From: Inhella crocodyli
GTDB lineage: Bacteria > Pseudomonadota > Gammaproteobacteria > Burkholderiales > Burkholderiaceae_C
Assembly: GCF_004004565.1 (NCBI RefSeq)
Contig: NZ_SACM01000002.1
Location: forward strand, 496,001 to 560,000
DNA: 64,000 nt
Reading direction: 5' to 3'
The notes beneath the pieces are model-generated. The model did no database searches, was not told the DNA's origin, and worked only from the letters and a program-made list of their open reading frames with translations. A program made the position numbers and the translations under genes. Positions 55,853-64,000 of this stretch are shown piece after piece (position 1 is the stretch's first letter; every line of letters begins with the position of its first letter).

Positions 55853-57739
55853 ATGCTCAACGCGCTCGCCTCCCAATCGGTTTTGGTCCTCGGCCTCGGG
55901 GACTCGGGCCTGGCCATGGCCGACTGGTGCGCGCGCCAAGGCGCCCGCGTGCAGGTGTGGGATTCGCGCGATGCCGCCCCGCAAGACACCGCCTTGGCCG
56001 AGCGCGTGCCCGGAGCCCAGCGCCTGCGCGGCGCCCTCGAACTGGCGGCCTTGGAGGGCGTGCAGCGCGTGCTCAAGAGCCCGGGCCTGGCGCCGCACGA
56101 CGCGCGCATCGCCCCGCTGCTGAGCGCCGCGCGCGAGCGCGGCATCGCCGTGCAGGGCGAGTTGGACCTGTTCGCCGAAGCCCTGGCCGCCTTGAAGGCC
56201 CGCTGGCAGTACGCGCCCGCCGTGCTGGCCATCACCGGCACCAACGGCAAGACCACGACCACGGCGCTGACCGGCCTGCTGTGCGCCGCCGCCGGCCGGC
56301 GCGTGGCCGTGGCCGGCAACATCGGCCCGACGCTCCTCGACACCCTGCGCGAGGCGCTCGAGGCCGAGGGCGGCGAGGCGGCTTTGGATGCCGCCGTGCA
56401 GGCCGCGGCCGACGCCACGGCCGCGCGCCTGGCGGCCGTTCAGCCCTTGCCGACCGACGACGAAGCCCCCGACGCCGATGCCGCAGCGATGCTCGCGGCG
56501 CCTGCCGGCCCGGAGGCCGCGCCCGAGGGCGGAGCCGAGGCGCCGGTCGCCGCGCCCGACCAGGCCGAACTGCCCCTCGTCGACGAGCAAGGCGTCAGCC
56601 TGGCCCAGCTCGACGCCATGCTGCAAACCCACGGCCTGCCCATCGACGGGCCGCCGCCGCTGCCGCCGCAGTTCGCCGCCTTGCCGCAGGTGTGGGTGCT
56701 GGAGCTGTCGAGCTTCCAGCTCGACGCCGTGCAAGGCTTCCAGCCCGACGCCGCCGTCGTGCTCAACCTCACGCAAGACCACCTCGACTGGCACGGCGAC
56801 ATGGCGGCCTACGGCGCCGCCAAGGCCCGCGTCTTTGGCAGCGCCGCACCCGACGCCGGCCTGTGGGTGATCAACCGCGACGACCCCTTGGTGGAGGCCC
56901 TGGTGCCCACGCCGCCGCCTCCGCCCATGGGTGCACGCGGCAAGCCGCTCAAGGTCACGGTCAAGTGGTCGCCCCCGCGGGTCTGCCGCTTCGGCCTGAA
57001 CGCCCCGCAAGCCCCGGGCGACTTTGGCCTGGTCGTCGAAGCCGGCATGGCCTGGCTGGTGCGCGCGCTGCCGGCCGACGACACGCCGATCAAGGGCAAG
57101 CGCGGCGCCAAGGCCGACGACGAGCTCCAACTCCAACGCCTGATGCCGGCCGATGCGCTGCGCATCCGCGGCCGTCACAACGCCGCCAACGCGCTGGCCG
57201 CGCTGGCCCTGGCCACGGCCATCGGCTGCCCGCTCGCCCCCATGCTGCACGCGCTGCGCGACTACCGCGGCGAGCCGCACCGCGTCGAGTTCGTGCTGAA
57301 CCTGGGCGGCGTCGACTTCGTGGACGACAGCAAGGGCACCAACGTGGGCGCCACGGTGGCCGCCATCGCCGGCCTGGCCGCCGACCGCGAGGGCAGCCGC
57401 CTGAGCCTGCTGCTGGGCGGGGACGGCAAGGGCCAGGACTTCACGCCGCTGCTGGAACCGATCCGTCAGCACGCCCGCGCCGTGGCCTTGATCGGCCGCG
57501 ACGGCCCCGCGCTGCTGGACCTGCTCGCGCCGCTGGCCCAAGCCGGCCTGCCCGTGGCCCTGCACGCCGACCTGCCCGCCGCCACGCGCTGGGCCTTCGA
57601 GCGGGCCGAGCCGGGCGACACCGTGCTGCTCAGCCCGGCCTGCGCCAGCCTGGACATGTTCAAGAACTACGCCCACCGGGCCGAGGTCTTCGTGGCCACG
57701 GCGCGTGAGATTGCGGCGGACCGCGGGGAGGTGCTGTGA
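55853..57739 (+). CDS. murD: UDP-MurNAc-L-alanine:D-glutamate ligase with large insertion
   Basis: MurD adds D-Glu to the nucleotide precursor. It contains [14 protein letters not shown], the ATP loop GTNGKTTTT at about 129-137, [25 protein letters not shown], and [11 protein letters not shown]. At 628 residues it is much longer than the usual 440-500. An insertion of about 104 residues (about 173-276), rich in Ala, Pro, Asp and Glu, separates the ATP-loop subdomain from the LELSSF strand. A smaller Pro-rich insertion follows at about 348-375. All catalytic blocks remain, so it should be active. The start is ATG 55853. Confidence 0.95.
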   Translation: MLNALASQSVLVLGLGDSGLAMADWCARQGARVQVWDSRDAAPQDTALAERVPGAQRLRGALELAALEGVQRVLKSPGLAPHDARIAPLLSAARERGIAVQGELDLFAEALAALKARWQYAPAVLAITGTNGKTTTTALTGLLCAAAGRRVAVAGNIGPTLLDTLREALEAEGGEAALDAAVQAAADATAARLAAVQPLPTDDEAPDADAAAMLAAPAGPEAAPEGGAEAPVAAPDQAELPLVDEQGVSLAQLDAMLQTHGLPIDGPPPLPPQFAALPQVWVLELSSFQLDAVQGFQPDAAVVLNLTQDHLDWHGDMAAYGAAKARVFGSAAPDAGLWVINRDDPLVEALVPTPPPPPMGARGKPLKVTVKWSPPRVCRFGLNAPQAPGDFGLVVEAGMAWLVRALPADDTPIKGKRGAKADDELQLQRLMPADALRIRGRHNAANALAALALATAIGCPLAPMLHALRDYRGEPHRVEFVLNLGGVDFVDDSKGTNVGATVAAIAGLAADREGSRLSLLLGGDGKGQDFTPLLEPIRQHARAVALIGRDGPALLDLLAPLAQAGLPVALHADLPAATRWAFERAEPGDTVLLSPACASLDMFKNYAHRAEVFVATAREIAADRGEVL

Positions 57740-59058
57740 TGGCCAAGCTCCCGGGTTGGCAAGGCTTGGGTGCGGCGGGCGACAGCGCCAGCGCCAGCGC
57801 CAGCGCCAGCGCCAGCGAAGGCGGCCTCAAGGCTTGGCTGGCGCGGTGGCGCGGCGGCAGCGAGGCCGCGATGACCCTGCCCGTGCGCGATGGCATCCAC
57901 ATCCGCGACAGCCAGCCCAGCCGTGCCCACGGCTTCGACCTGATGCTGGTCTGGATCGTGGTGTGCTTGCTCTGCCTGGGCCTCGTGATGGTCTATTCCG
58001 CCAGCATCGCGCTGCCCGACAATCCCAAGTTCGCGCGCTACTCGGCCACGCACTTTTTCAGCCGCCACATCCTGGCCATCGTCATCGGGCTGGGCGTCGC
58101 GTCGGTGGTCACCCTGGTGCCGCTGCGCCTTTGGGAGCGCCTGACACCGGTCTTGGTCATCGCCGCTTTCGTGCTGCTGGTGGTCGTGCTCATTCCCGGC
58201 GTGGGCAAGGGCGTGAACGGCGCGCGGCGCTGGCTGCCCCTGGGCATCATGAACTTCCAGCCCTCGGAGTTGGCCAAGTTCGCGATGGCCATGTACGCCG
58301 CCAGCTACATGGTGCGCAAGATGGACTTGCGCGAAAACTTCCTCCGGGCCGTGACGCCGATGCTGGTGGCCCTGGGCTTCATGGGCATGCTGCTGCTGGC
58401 CGAGCCCGACATGGGCGCCTTCATGGTGATCGCGGCCATCGCCATCGGCGTCTTGTTCCTGGGTGGCGTGAACATGCGCATGTTCGCGCTGGTGCTGGCC
58501 GTGCTGCTCGGCGCCTTCGTGCTGATGATCACCTTCAGCGAGTTCCGGCGCGAGCGCATCTTTGCCTACCTCAACCCCTGGGACGAGAAGTACGCCCAGG
58601 GCAAGGCCTACCAGCTGACGCACAGCCTGATCGCCTTCGGTCGTGGCGAGTGGTTCGGCCAGGGCCTGGGCAACAGCGTGGAAAAGCTGCACTACCTGCC
58701 CGAGGCCCACACCGACTTCGTGCTCGCCGTCATCGGCGAAGAACTGGGCTTCGTCGGCGTGCTGATGGTCATCGCCGCCTTCTTCTGGCTGACCCGCAAG
58801 TGCTTCTTGATTGGCCGCCAGGCCATCGCGCTGGACCGCGTGTTCGCCGGTCTGTACGCGCAGGGCATCGGCATCTGGATGGGCGGCCAGGCCTTCATCA
58901 ACATCGGCGTGAACCTGGGCGCCTTGCCCACGAAGGGCCTGACCCTGCCGCTGATTTCCTTCGGCGGCTCGGCCATCTTGATGAATCTGATCGCGCTGGC
59001 TGTCGTGTTGCGCGTTGATCTTGAGAACCGACAAATGATGCGAGGAGGCCGCTCGTGA
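57739..59058 (+). CDS. ftsW: Septal peptidoglycan polymerase FtsW
   Basis: A 439-residue SEDS-family glycosyltransferase partner of FtsI, with ten predicted helices. It shows [42 protein letters not shown] and [17 protein letters not shown]. The N-terminal ~55 residues are cytoplasmic and include a Ser-Ala dipeptide repeat. ATG 57739 overlaps the murD stop; a GTG at 57736 is directly before it. The stop overlaps the murG GTG. Confidence 0.97.
   Translation: MAKLPGWQGLGAAGDSASASASASASEGGLKAWLARWRGGSEAAMTLPVRDGIHIRDSQPSRAHGFDLMLVWIVVCLLCLGLVMVYSASIALPDNPKFARYSATHFFSRHILAIVIGLGVASVVTLVPLRLWERLTPVLVIAAFVLLVVVLIPGVGKGVNGARRWLPLGIMNFQPSELAKFAMAMYAASYMVRKMDLRENFLRAVTPMLVALGFMGMLLLAEPDMGAFMVIAAIAIGVLFLGGVNMRMFALVLAVLLGAFVLMITFSEFRRERIFAYLNPWDEKYAQGKAYQLTHSLIAFGRGEWFGQGLGNSVEKLHYLPEAHTDFVLAVIGEELGFVGVLMVIAAFFWLTRKCFLIGRQAIALDRVFAGLYAQGIGIWMGGQAFINIGVNLGALPTKGLTLPLISFGGSAILMNLIALAVVLRVDLENRQMMRGGRS
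57784..57816 (+). repeat. Hexanucleotide microsatellite in ftsW
   Basis: Five and a half copies of the 6-bp unit AGCGCC code for a Ser-Ala run in the cytoplasmic N-terminus of FtsW. Copy-number changes would keep the frame, so length polymorphism among strains is likely but should not switch the gene off. Confidence 0.9.
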
Positions 59059-60149
59059 GCCGCCACCTCGTCGTCATGGCCGCCGGCACCGGCGGGCACG
59101 TGATCCCCGGCCTGGCCGTGGCCACCGAGCTGCAGCGCCGCGGCTGGACCGTGAGCTGGTTGGGAACGCGCACCGGCATGGAGAACCAACTCGTACCGCG
59201 AACGGGCATCCCGCTCGACACCATCGCCTTCAACGGCCTGCGCGGCAAGAACGTCGTGCAAACGCTGCTTGGCGGCCTGCGCCTGCTCAAGGCCTTCTGG
59301 GACTGCCGCGCCATCTTGAAGCGCCGCAGCGCCGATGCCGTCTTGGGCATGGGCGGCTACGTCTGCTTCCCCGGTGGCTTGATGGCCAGTTGGCTCAACC
59401 GGCCCCTGGTGCTGGTCAACGCCGACGCCACTTTGCTGCTGTCCAACAAGGCCCTGCTGCCCTTGGCCGACCGCGTGGCCTTCGGCTTCGACGGCCCCGC
59501 CGCACGGAGTACGAAGCAGGGCCTGGTCACCGGCAACCCGGTGCGCCAGGCCATCGCCGACCTGCCGGCGCCGGCCGAGCGCTTCGCCGGCCGCAGCGGC
59601 CCCTTGCGCGTGCTGGTGGTGGGCGGCTCGCTGGGCGCGCGCGCGCTGAACCAGGCCGTGCCCGCCGCGCTGGCCTTGCTGCCGGCCGACGCACGGCCGC
59701 GCGTGCTTCACCAAACCGGCAACGCCAACCTCGCCAGCGTTGAGGCCGATTACGACGCGCGCGGCCTGCAGGCCGAGGTGCGGCCCTTCATCGACGACAT
59801 GGCCGCCGCGCTGGCCGAGGCCGATTTGGTGATCTGCCGCGCTGGCGCGGTCACCGTCAGCGAGTTGTGCGCCGCCGGCGTCGCTGCGGTGTTCGTGCCC
59901 CTGGTCGTCAGCACCACCGCGCACCAGCGCGACAACGCCCAGCACATGGCCGCCCAAGGCGCGGGCCTGCACCTGCCGCAGGCCGAAGCCACGCCCGAGC
60001 GCCTGGCCGCGCTGCTGCGCGACACCGACCGTGCCCAGTGCCAAGCCTGGGCCGAGCGCGCCCGTGCCCTGGCCCTGCCGGGCGCCGCCGCGCGCGTGGC
60101 CGACGAGATCGAACGCCTGACCCCTGAATCGAAAGGACGTGCCGCATGA
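59055..60149 (+). CDS. murG: Lipid II synthase MurG
   Basis: MurG transfers GlcNAc to lipid I at the inner face of the membrane. The 364-residue GT-B protein has [28 protein letters not shown], the [11 protein letters not shown] donor loop and [15 protein letters not shown]. The start is GTG 59055, overlapping ftsW (GTGA). Confidence 0.97.
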   Translation: MSRHLVVMAAGTGGHVIPGLAVATELQRRGWTVSWLGTRTGMENQLVPRTGIPLDTIAFNGLRGKNVVQTLLGGLRLLKAFWDCRAILKRRSADAVLGMGGYVCFPGGLMASWLNRPLVLVNADATLLLSNKALLPLADRVAFGFDGPAARSTKQGLVTGNPVRQAIADLPAPAERFAGRSGPLRVLVVGGSLGARALNQAVPAALALLPADARPRVLHQTGNANLASVEADYDARGLQAEVRPFIDDMAAALAEADLVICRAGAVTVSELCAAGVAAVFVPLVVSTTAHQRDNAQHMAAQGAGLHLPQAEATPERLAALLRDTDRAQCQAWAERARALALPGAAARVADEIERLTPESKGRAA

Positions 60150-61549
60150 AGCACGCCGTCAAACGCATCCACTTCATCGGCGTCGGTGGCGCCGGCATGT
60201 CGGGCATCGCCGAGATCCTGCACAACCTGGGCTACCAGGTGTCGGGCAGCGACCAAAACGCCAGCGCCGTGACCGAGCGCCTGGCCGGCCTGGGCCTGCG
60301 CATCGCCATCGGCCACGACGCCGCGAACTTGGGCGACGCCCAGGCCGTCGTCGTGTCCACGGCCATCCAGCCCAGCAACCCCGAGCTGCTGGCCGCCCGC
60401 GCGAAACCCATCCCCGTGGTCCCCCGCGCCGTGATGCTGGCCGAGTTGATGCGCCTGAAGTCGGGCATCGCCATCGCCGGCACGCACGGCAAGACGACGA
60501 CCACCTCGCTGGTCACCTCGATCCTGGTCGAGGCCGGCATCGACCCGACCTTCGTCATCGGCGGGCTGCTCAACGCCGCCGGCGCCAACTCGCGCCTGGG
60601 CTCGGGCGAGTTCATCGTGGTCGAGGCCGACGAGAGCGACGCCTCCTTCCTGCACCTCAGCCCCGTGCTGTCGGTCGTCACCAACATCGACACCGACCAC
60701 ATGGACACCTACGGCCACGACCTGGGCCGTCTGCACCAAGCCTTCCTGGACTTCCTGCACCGCATGCCCTTCTACGGCGCCGCTGTGGTGTGCAGCGACG
60801 ACGCCGGCATCCAGGCCGTGCTGCCGCGCATCGAGCGCCCCGTGGTTCGCTACGGCTTCAACGCCGACGCCCAGGTGCGCGCCGTCGACGTGCAGGCCCT
60901 GGCCGGCGGCCAAATGGCCTTCACCTGCCAGCGCCGCAACGGCGTGACCCTGCCGGACTTGCCCGTGACCCTGAACCTGGCCGGCGAGCACAACGTGCGC
61001 AACGCCCTGGCCGCCATCGCCGTGGCCACCGAGGTGGGCGTGCCCGACGGCGCCATCCAACGCGCGCTGGCCGCCTTCCAGGGCGTGGGCCGGCGCTTCC
61101 AGCGCCACGGCGAGTGGCCCACGGCCGACGGCGGCCACTTCACGCTGATGGACGACTACGGCCACCACCCGGTCGAAATGGCCGCCGTGCTGGCCGCCGC
61201 GCGCGGCGCCTTCCCGGGCCAGCGCTTGGTGCTGGCCTTCCAACCCCACCGCTACACGCGCACCCGCGACTGCTTCGAAGACTTCGTGCGCGTGATGCAG
61301 GCGGCCGACGCCGTGCTGCTGACCGAGGTCTACAGCGCGGGCGAGGCCCCGATTCCCGCCGCCGACGGCCGCGCCCTGGCGCGCGCCCTGCGCCTGGCCG
61401 GGACCGAACCCCTGTTCGTGCCCGAGGTGGCCGACATGCCCGCGGCCTTGGCCGGCATGACGCGCGCGGGCGACGTGGTCATCGGCATGGGCGCCGGCTC
61501 CATGAGCAGCCTGCCCAAGCGCGTGGCCGAGCACTTCCAGAAGGCTTGA
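60146..61549 (+). CDS. murC: UDP-N-acetylmuramate:L-alanine ligase
   Basis: A 467-residue Mur ligase adding the first amino acid. It has [15 protein letters not shown], the ATP loop [35 protein letters not shown] and DDYGHHPVE. It overlaps murG by four bases and is followed by ddl after one base. Confidence 0.98.
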   Translation: MKHAVKRIHFIGVGGAGMSGIAEILHNLGYQVSGSDQNASAVTERLAGLGLRIAIGHDAANLGDAQAVVVSTAIQPSNPELLAARAKPIPVVPRAVMLAELMRLKSGIAIAGTHGKTTTTSLVTSILVEAGIDPTFVIGGLLNAAGANSRLGSGEFIVVEADESDASFLHLSPVLSVVTNIDTDHMDTYGHDLGRLHQAFLDFLHRMPFYGAAVVCSDDAGIQAVLPRIERPVVRYGFNADAQVRAVDVQALAGGQMAFTCQRRNGVTLPDLPVTLNLAGEHNVRNALAAIAVATEVGVPDGAIQRALAAFQGVGRRFQRHGEWPTADGGHFTLMDDYGHHPVEMAAVLAAARGAFPGQRLVLAFQPHRYTRTRDCFEDFVRVMQAADAVLLTEVYSAGEAPIPAADGRALARALRLAGTEPLFVPEVADMPAALAGMTRAGDVVIGMGAGSMSSLPKRVAEHFQKA

Positions 61550-61550
61550 G

Positions 61551-62528
61551 ATGAGCACCCCACCCGTCAACCTGAACATCGACCCGCGCGCGCTGGGCAA
61601 GGTCGCCGTCTTGATGGGCGGCAGCAGCGCCGAGCGCCCGGTGAGCCTGATGAGCGGCAGCGGCGTGTTGGCCGCGCTGCAGTCGGTGGGCGTCAACGCC
61701 CAGGCCTTCGACCCGGCCGAACGCCCGCTGCACGCGTTGAAGGACGAGGGCTTCGACCGCGCCTTCGTGGCCCTGCACGGCCGCGGCGGCGAAGACGGCT
61801 CGCTGCAAGGGGCGCTGGAACTGCTGGGCGTGCCCTACACCGGCTCGGGCGTCATGGCCTCGGCCATCGCCATGGACAAGACCACCACCAAGCGCCTGTG
61901 GTCCACGGCCGACATCCCCACGCCCGCCTACCTGAGCCTGTCCCGCGAGGCGCTGACCCGCGAGCGCGTGCGCACCATCCCCGACGAGCTGGGCCTGCCC
62001 GTGGTCGTCAAGCCGCCGCACGAGGGCAGCAGCATCGGCATCACCAAGGCCAAGGGCTACTCGCAGATGCAAGACGCGGTGACCTTGGCCCTGGGTTACG
62101 ACGACGAGCTGCTGTTCGAGCAGTGCATCGAAGGCCCCGAGCTGACCTGCGCCGTGCTGGGCGAGGGCGCCAACGCCGTGGCCCTGCCGGTGATCGAGAT
62201 CCGCGCCGAGGACGGCAACTACGACTTCGCCAACAAGTACGAGACCGACACCACCCAGTACCTGTTCGGCAGCTTGCCCGCGGCGCTCGAGGCCGAGGTG
62301 CAGCGCCTGGTGCTGCAGGCCTACCGCCTGCTGGGCTGCCGCGGCTGGGGCCGCGCCGACATCATGCTGCGCCAAAGCGACCAGCGCCCCTTCCTGCTGG
62401 AAATGAACACCAGCCCCGGCATGACCTCGCACTCGCTGGTGCCCAAGGCGGCGCAGCAGGTGGGCATCGACTACCCGCACCTGTGCCTGTGGCTCTTGGC
62501 CCAGGCGCGCCTGGACCGCAAGGCCTGA
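61551..62528 (+). CDS. ddl: D-alanine:D-alanine ligase
   Basis: A 325-residue ATP-grasp enzyme making D-Ala-D-Ala for MurF. It has [55 protein letters not shown] and [18 protein letters not shown]. Its place in dcw between murC and ftsQ fits DdlB. Confidence 0.97.
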   Translation: MSTPPVNLNIDPRALGKVAVLMGGSSAERPVSLMSGSGVLAALQSVGVNAQAFDPAERPLHALKDEGFDRAFVALHGRGGEDGSLQGALELLGVPYTGSGVMASAIAMDKTTTKRLWSTADIPTPAYLSLSREALTRERVRTIPDELGLPVVVKPPHEGSSIGITKAKGYSQMQDAVTLALGYDDELLFEQCIEGPELTCAVLGEGANAVALPVIEIRAEDGNYDFANKYETDTTQYLFGSLPAALEAEVQRLVLQAYRLLGCRGWGRADIMLRQSDQRPFLLEMNTSPGMTSHSLVPKAAQQVGIDYPHLCLWLLAQARLDRKA

Positions 62529-62537
62529 ACCCCGACC

Positions 62538-63383
62538 ATGTCCGTCGCCGACGCCCTCCGCGCCCCGCCCGAACTGCCCAGCGATCTCCGCTGGATGCAG
62601 TGGGGTGCGCGGGCCTTGTTCGCCGTGGCGGTCGTGCTGGCCGTGCTGCTCGCGGTCCTGTGGGTGGCCAAGCGCCCGGCCTTGCAGTGGCGGCAGATCG
62701 TGGTGCAGGGGGACGTGACGCGCAACAGCCTGGCCACCTTGCGCGCCAACGCCTTGCCCCACGTGCGGGGCAATTTCCTGACGACCGACCTGGCCAAGAC
62801 CCGGGCCGCGTTCGAGGCCGTGCCCTGGGTGCGCCGCGCCGAGATCAGGCGCGTGTGGCCGGCGCAGTTGAAGGTGACCCTGGAGGAGCACCGCGCCGTG
62901 GCCACCTGGGACGGCCGGGGCGACTGGGGCGAGCCGCCCTTGGAGCGTGCGCTGCTCAACAGCCATGGCGAGGTGTTTCACGCCAACCTCGGCGAGGTCG
63001 AGGACGAGGACCTGCCGCAACTGGCCGGCCCCAACGGCAGCGAGGCCCAGGTCTTGCGCCTGTGGCAAACCCTTGGAGGCCTGTCCGGCCAAGACGATCG
63101 CCTGGCGCTGACCCGGCTCGAGCTGAGCGGTCGCGGCTCCTGGCGCGCCACCTGGTCCAGCGGCGCCACGATCGAGCTGGGACGGGGCACCCCCGACGAA
63201 CTGCTCGAGCGCTACCGCCAGTTCCTGCCCCACGCCCTGGCGGTGGCCCGGCGCTTCAACACCCAAGTGCAGTCGGCCGACCTTCGCCACCCCGACGGTT
63301 ATGCGCTGCGCCTGGTCGGCATCGGCACCCAACAAACCCCCGCCAAACCGGCGAACAAACCCATCCCCAAGAGGAAACCCTGA
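62538..63383 (+). CDS. ftsQ: Cell division protein FtsQ
   Basis: A 281-residue bitopic protein: a cytoplasmic start, one membrane helix (ALFAVAVVLAVLLAVLWVA), a POTRA domain (QWRQIVVQGDVTRNSLATL...), and the FtsQ/DivIB beta domain. It recruits FtsL/FtsB in the divisome. It ends with a Pro/Lys-rich tail and overlaps the ftsA ATG by one base. Confidence 0.96.
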   Translation: MSVADALRAPPELPSDLRWMQWGARALFAVAVVLAVLLAVLWVAKRPALQWRQIVVQGDVTRNSLATLRANALPHVRGNFLTTDLAKTRAAFEAVPWVRRAEIRRVWPAQLKVTLEEHRAVATWDGRGDWGEPPLERALLNSHGEVFHANLGEVEDEDLPQLAGPNGSEAQVLRLWQTLGGLSGQDDRLALTRLELSGRGSWRATWSSGATIELGRGTPDELLERYRQFLPHALAVARRFNTQVQSADLRHPDGYALRLVGIGTQQTPAKPANKPIPKRKP

Positions 63384-64000
63384 TGGCCAAGGAATACAAG
63401 GACCTGGTGGTCGGCCTGGATATTGGCACGGCCAAGATCATGGTCGTCGTCGGCGAAGTCATGCCCGGCGGCGATTTGCGATTGGCGGGTTTGGGTTTGG
63501 CCCCGACCCAGGGTTTGAAACGCGGGGTGGTCGTGAACATCGACGCCACCGTCCAATCCATCCAGCAGGCCTTGAAAGAGGCCGAAATGATGGCCGACTG
63601 CAAGATTTCCAGGGTTTTCACGGGGATCACCGGCAGCCATATTCGGGGGCAGAACTCGACGGGCATGGTCATCGTCCGTGACAAAGAGGTCACCCAGGTC
63701 GATGTGGCCCGGGTCGTGGAAACCGCCAAAGCCATCAACATTCCCAACGACCAACGGCTCTTGCTGGTGGAACCGCAAGAGTTTGTGATCGACAACCACG
63801 AGGTCAAAGAACCCATTGGCATGAGCGGCGGGCGGCTCGAGGTCAAGGTGCATATCGTGACCGGGGCGCAAAGCGCGGCGGAAAACATCGTCAAGTGCGT
63901 GCGGCGCTGCGGTTTGGAGGTGGAGCAGCTGGTGCTGAATCCCTCCGCCAGCAGTTTGGCCGCCTTGACCGCCGACGAGCGCGAGTTGGGCGTGGCTCTG
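63383..64000 (+). CDS. ftsA: Cell division protein FtsA, N-terminal part
   Basis: The first 206 codons of the actin-like protein that ties FtsZ to the membrane; the gene runs past the window end. It reads KDLVVGLDIGTAKIMVVVGEV (the phosphate-1 loop), the 1C-domain region, then TGITGSHIRGQNS and VLNPSASSLAAL. The start ATG overlaps the ftsQ stop. Codon use here is less GC-biased than in the rest of dcw, with more A/T third positions and CGG/CGA arginines. Confidence 0.96.
   Translation, partial: MAKEYKDLVVGLDIGTAKIMVVVGEVMPGGDLRLAGLGLAPTQGLKRGVVVNIDATVQSIQQALKEAEMMADCKISRVFTGITGSHIRGQNSTGMVIVRDKEVTQVDVARVVETAKAINIPNDQRLLLVEPQEFVIDNHEVKEPIGMSGGRLEVKVHIVTGAQSAAENIVKCVRRCGLEVEQLVLNPSASSLAALTADERELGVAL

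Noticed and set aside
28510-58020. GACAAT copies inside bioD (about 28518) and ftsW (about 58016)
   Set aside because: They encode Asp-Asn in frame within genes and are not followed by a start codon at the proper distance, so they are not counted as promoters.
59750-63335. Two 600-residue minus-strand open frames opposite murG, murC, ddl and ftsQ
   Set aside because: Antisense shadows of conserved dcw genes with no recognisable domain.

Overview
This is a stretch of bacterial chromosome with very high GC and strong G/C preference at third codon positions. It is almost fully coding, with no mobile element, prophage or CRISPR. The set and order of genes point to a betaproteobacterium of the order Burkholderiales, probably in or near the Rubrivivax/Leptothrix/Roseateles/Comamonadaceae groups. 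The signs are a cysteine-poor DksA beside hslVU and a COG0523 GTPase, a corC-lnt-glyQS-gmhB-plsC-ygjP block, a liu leucine-degradation cluster and a complete-looking dcw cluster. The genus cannot be fixed from sequence reading alone. Function calls rest on recognised motifs and family length; no database search was run.

Layout. 1-4206 (minus): a COG0523 zinc-type GTPase, dksA, a STAS-domain protein, hslV and the start of hslU, probably read together. 4300-11996 (plus): corC, lnt, glyQ, glyS, gmhB, plsC and a YgjP-type metalloprotease, mostly overlapping by 1-4 bases and concerned with envelope and translation. 12185-20390: an MBL-fold hydrolase, two tandem secreted TonB-C-domain paralogues, a copper P-type ATPase, a divergent CopZ-like chaperone, and a large transglutaminase-like membrane protein. 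20547-33638 (plus): the leucine/isovalerate pathway genes liuB, liuC, liuD and liuE, with the biotin genes bioA, bioF, bioD and bioB placed between liuC and liuD. MCC (LiuB/LiuD) needs biotin, so cofactor synthesis and its consumer sit in one block. A response-regulator diguanylate cyclase lies inside the bio genes and a probably inactive hydrolase lies before them.

33657-41079 (minus): a REC-DUF3369-GGDEF-EAL protein, YgiQ radical SAM protein, a molybdopterin oxidoreductase and a PilZ protein. With the diguanylate cyclase this gives three c-di-GMP-type proteins within 15 kb. 41259-48040: a DEDDh exonuclease, a secreted hypothetical protein, pyrC, an NYN-domain protein, a DUF3025 protein, the RNase P RNA gene, a Bcr/CflA transporter, an alpha-carbonic-anhydrase-like protein with an altered metal site, and a small membrane protein. 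48041-48281 is an AT-richer control region with MraZ-type repeats. 48282-64000 (plus) is the dcw cluster: mraZ, rsmH, ftsL, ftsI, murE, murF, mraY, murD, ftsW, murG, murC, ddl, ftsQ and the start of ftsA, which runs off the window.

The main surprises are three enzymes that have lost key catalytic or metal-binding residues (GmhB, an alpha/beta hydrolase, an alpha-carbonic anhydrase). Others are the tandem TonB-C paralogues sharing an unexplained motif, a large acidic insertion in MurD, and a repeated GACAAT promoter element that at two genes would give leaderless mRNA.
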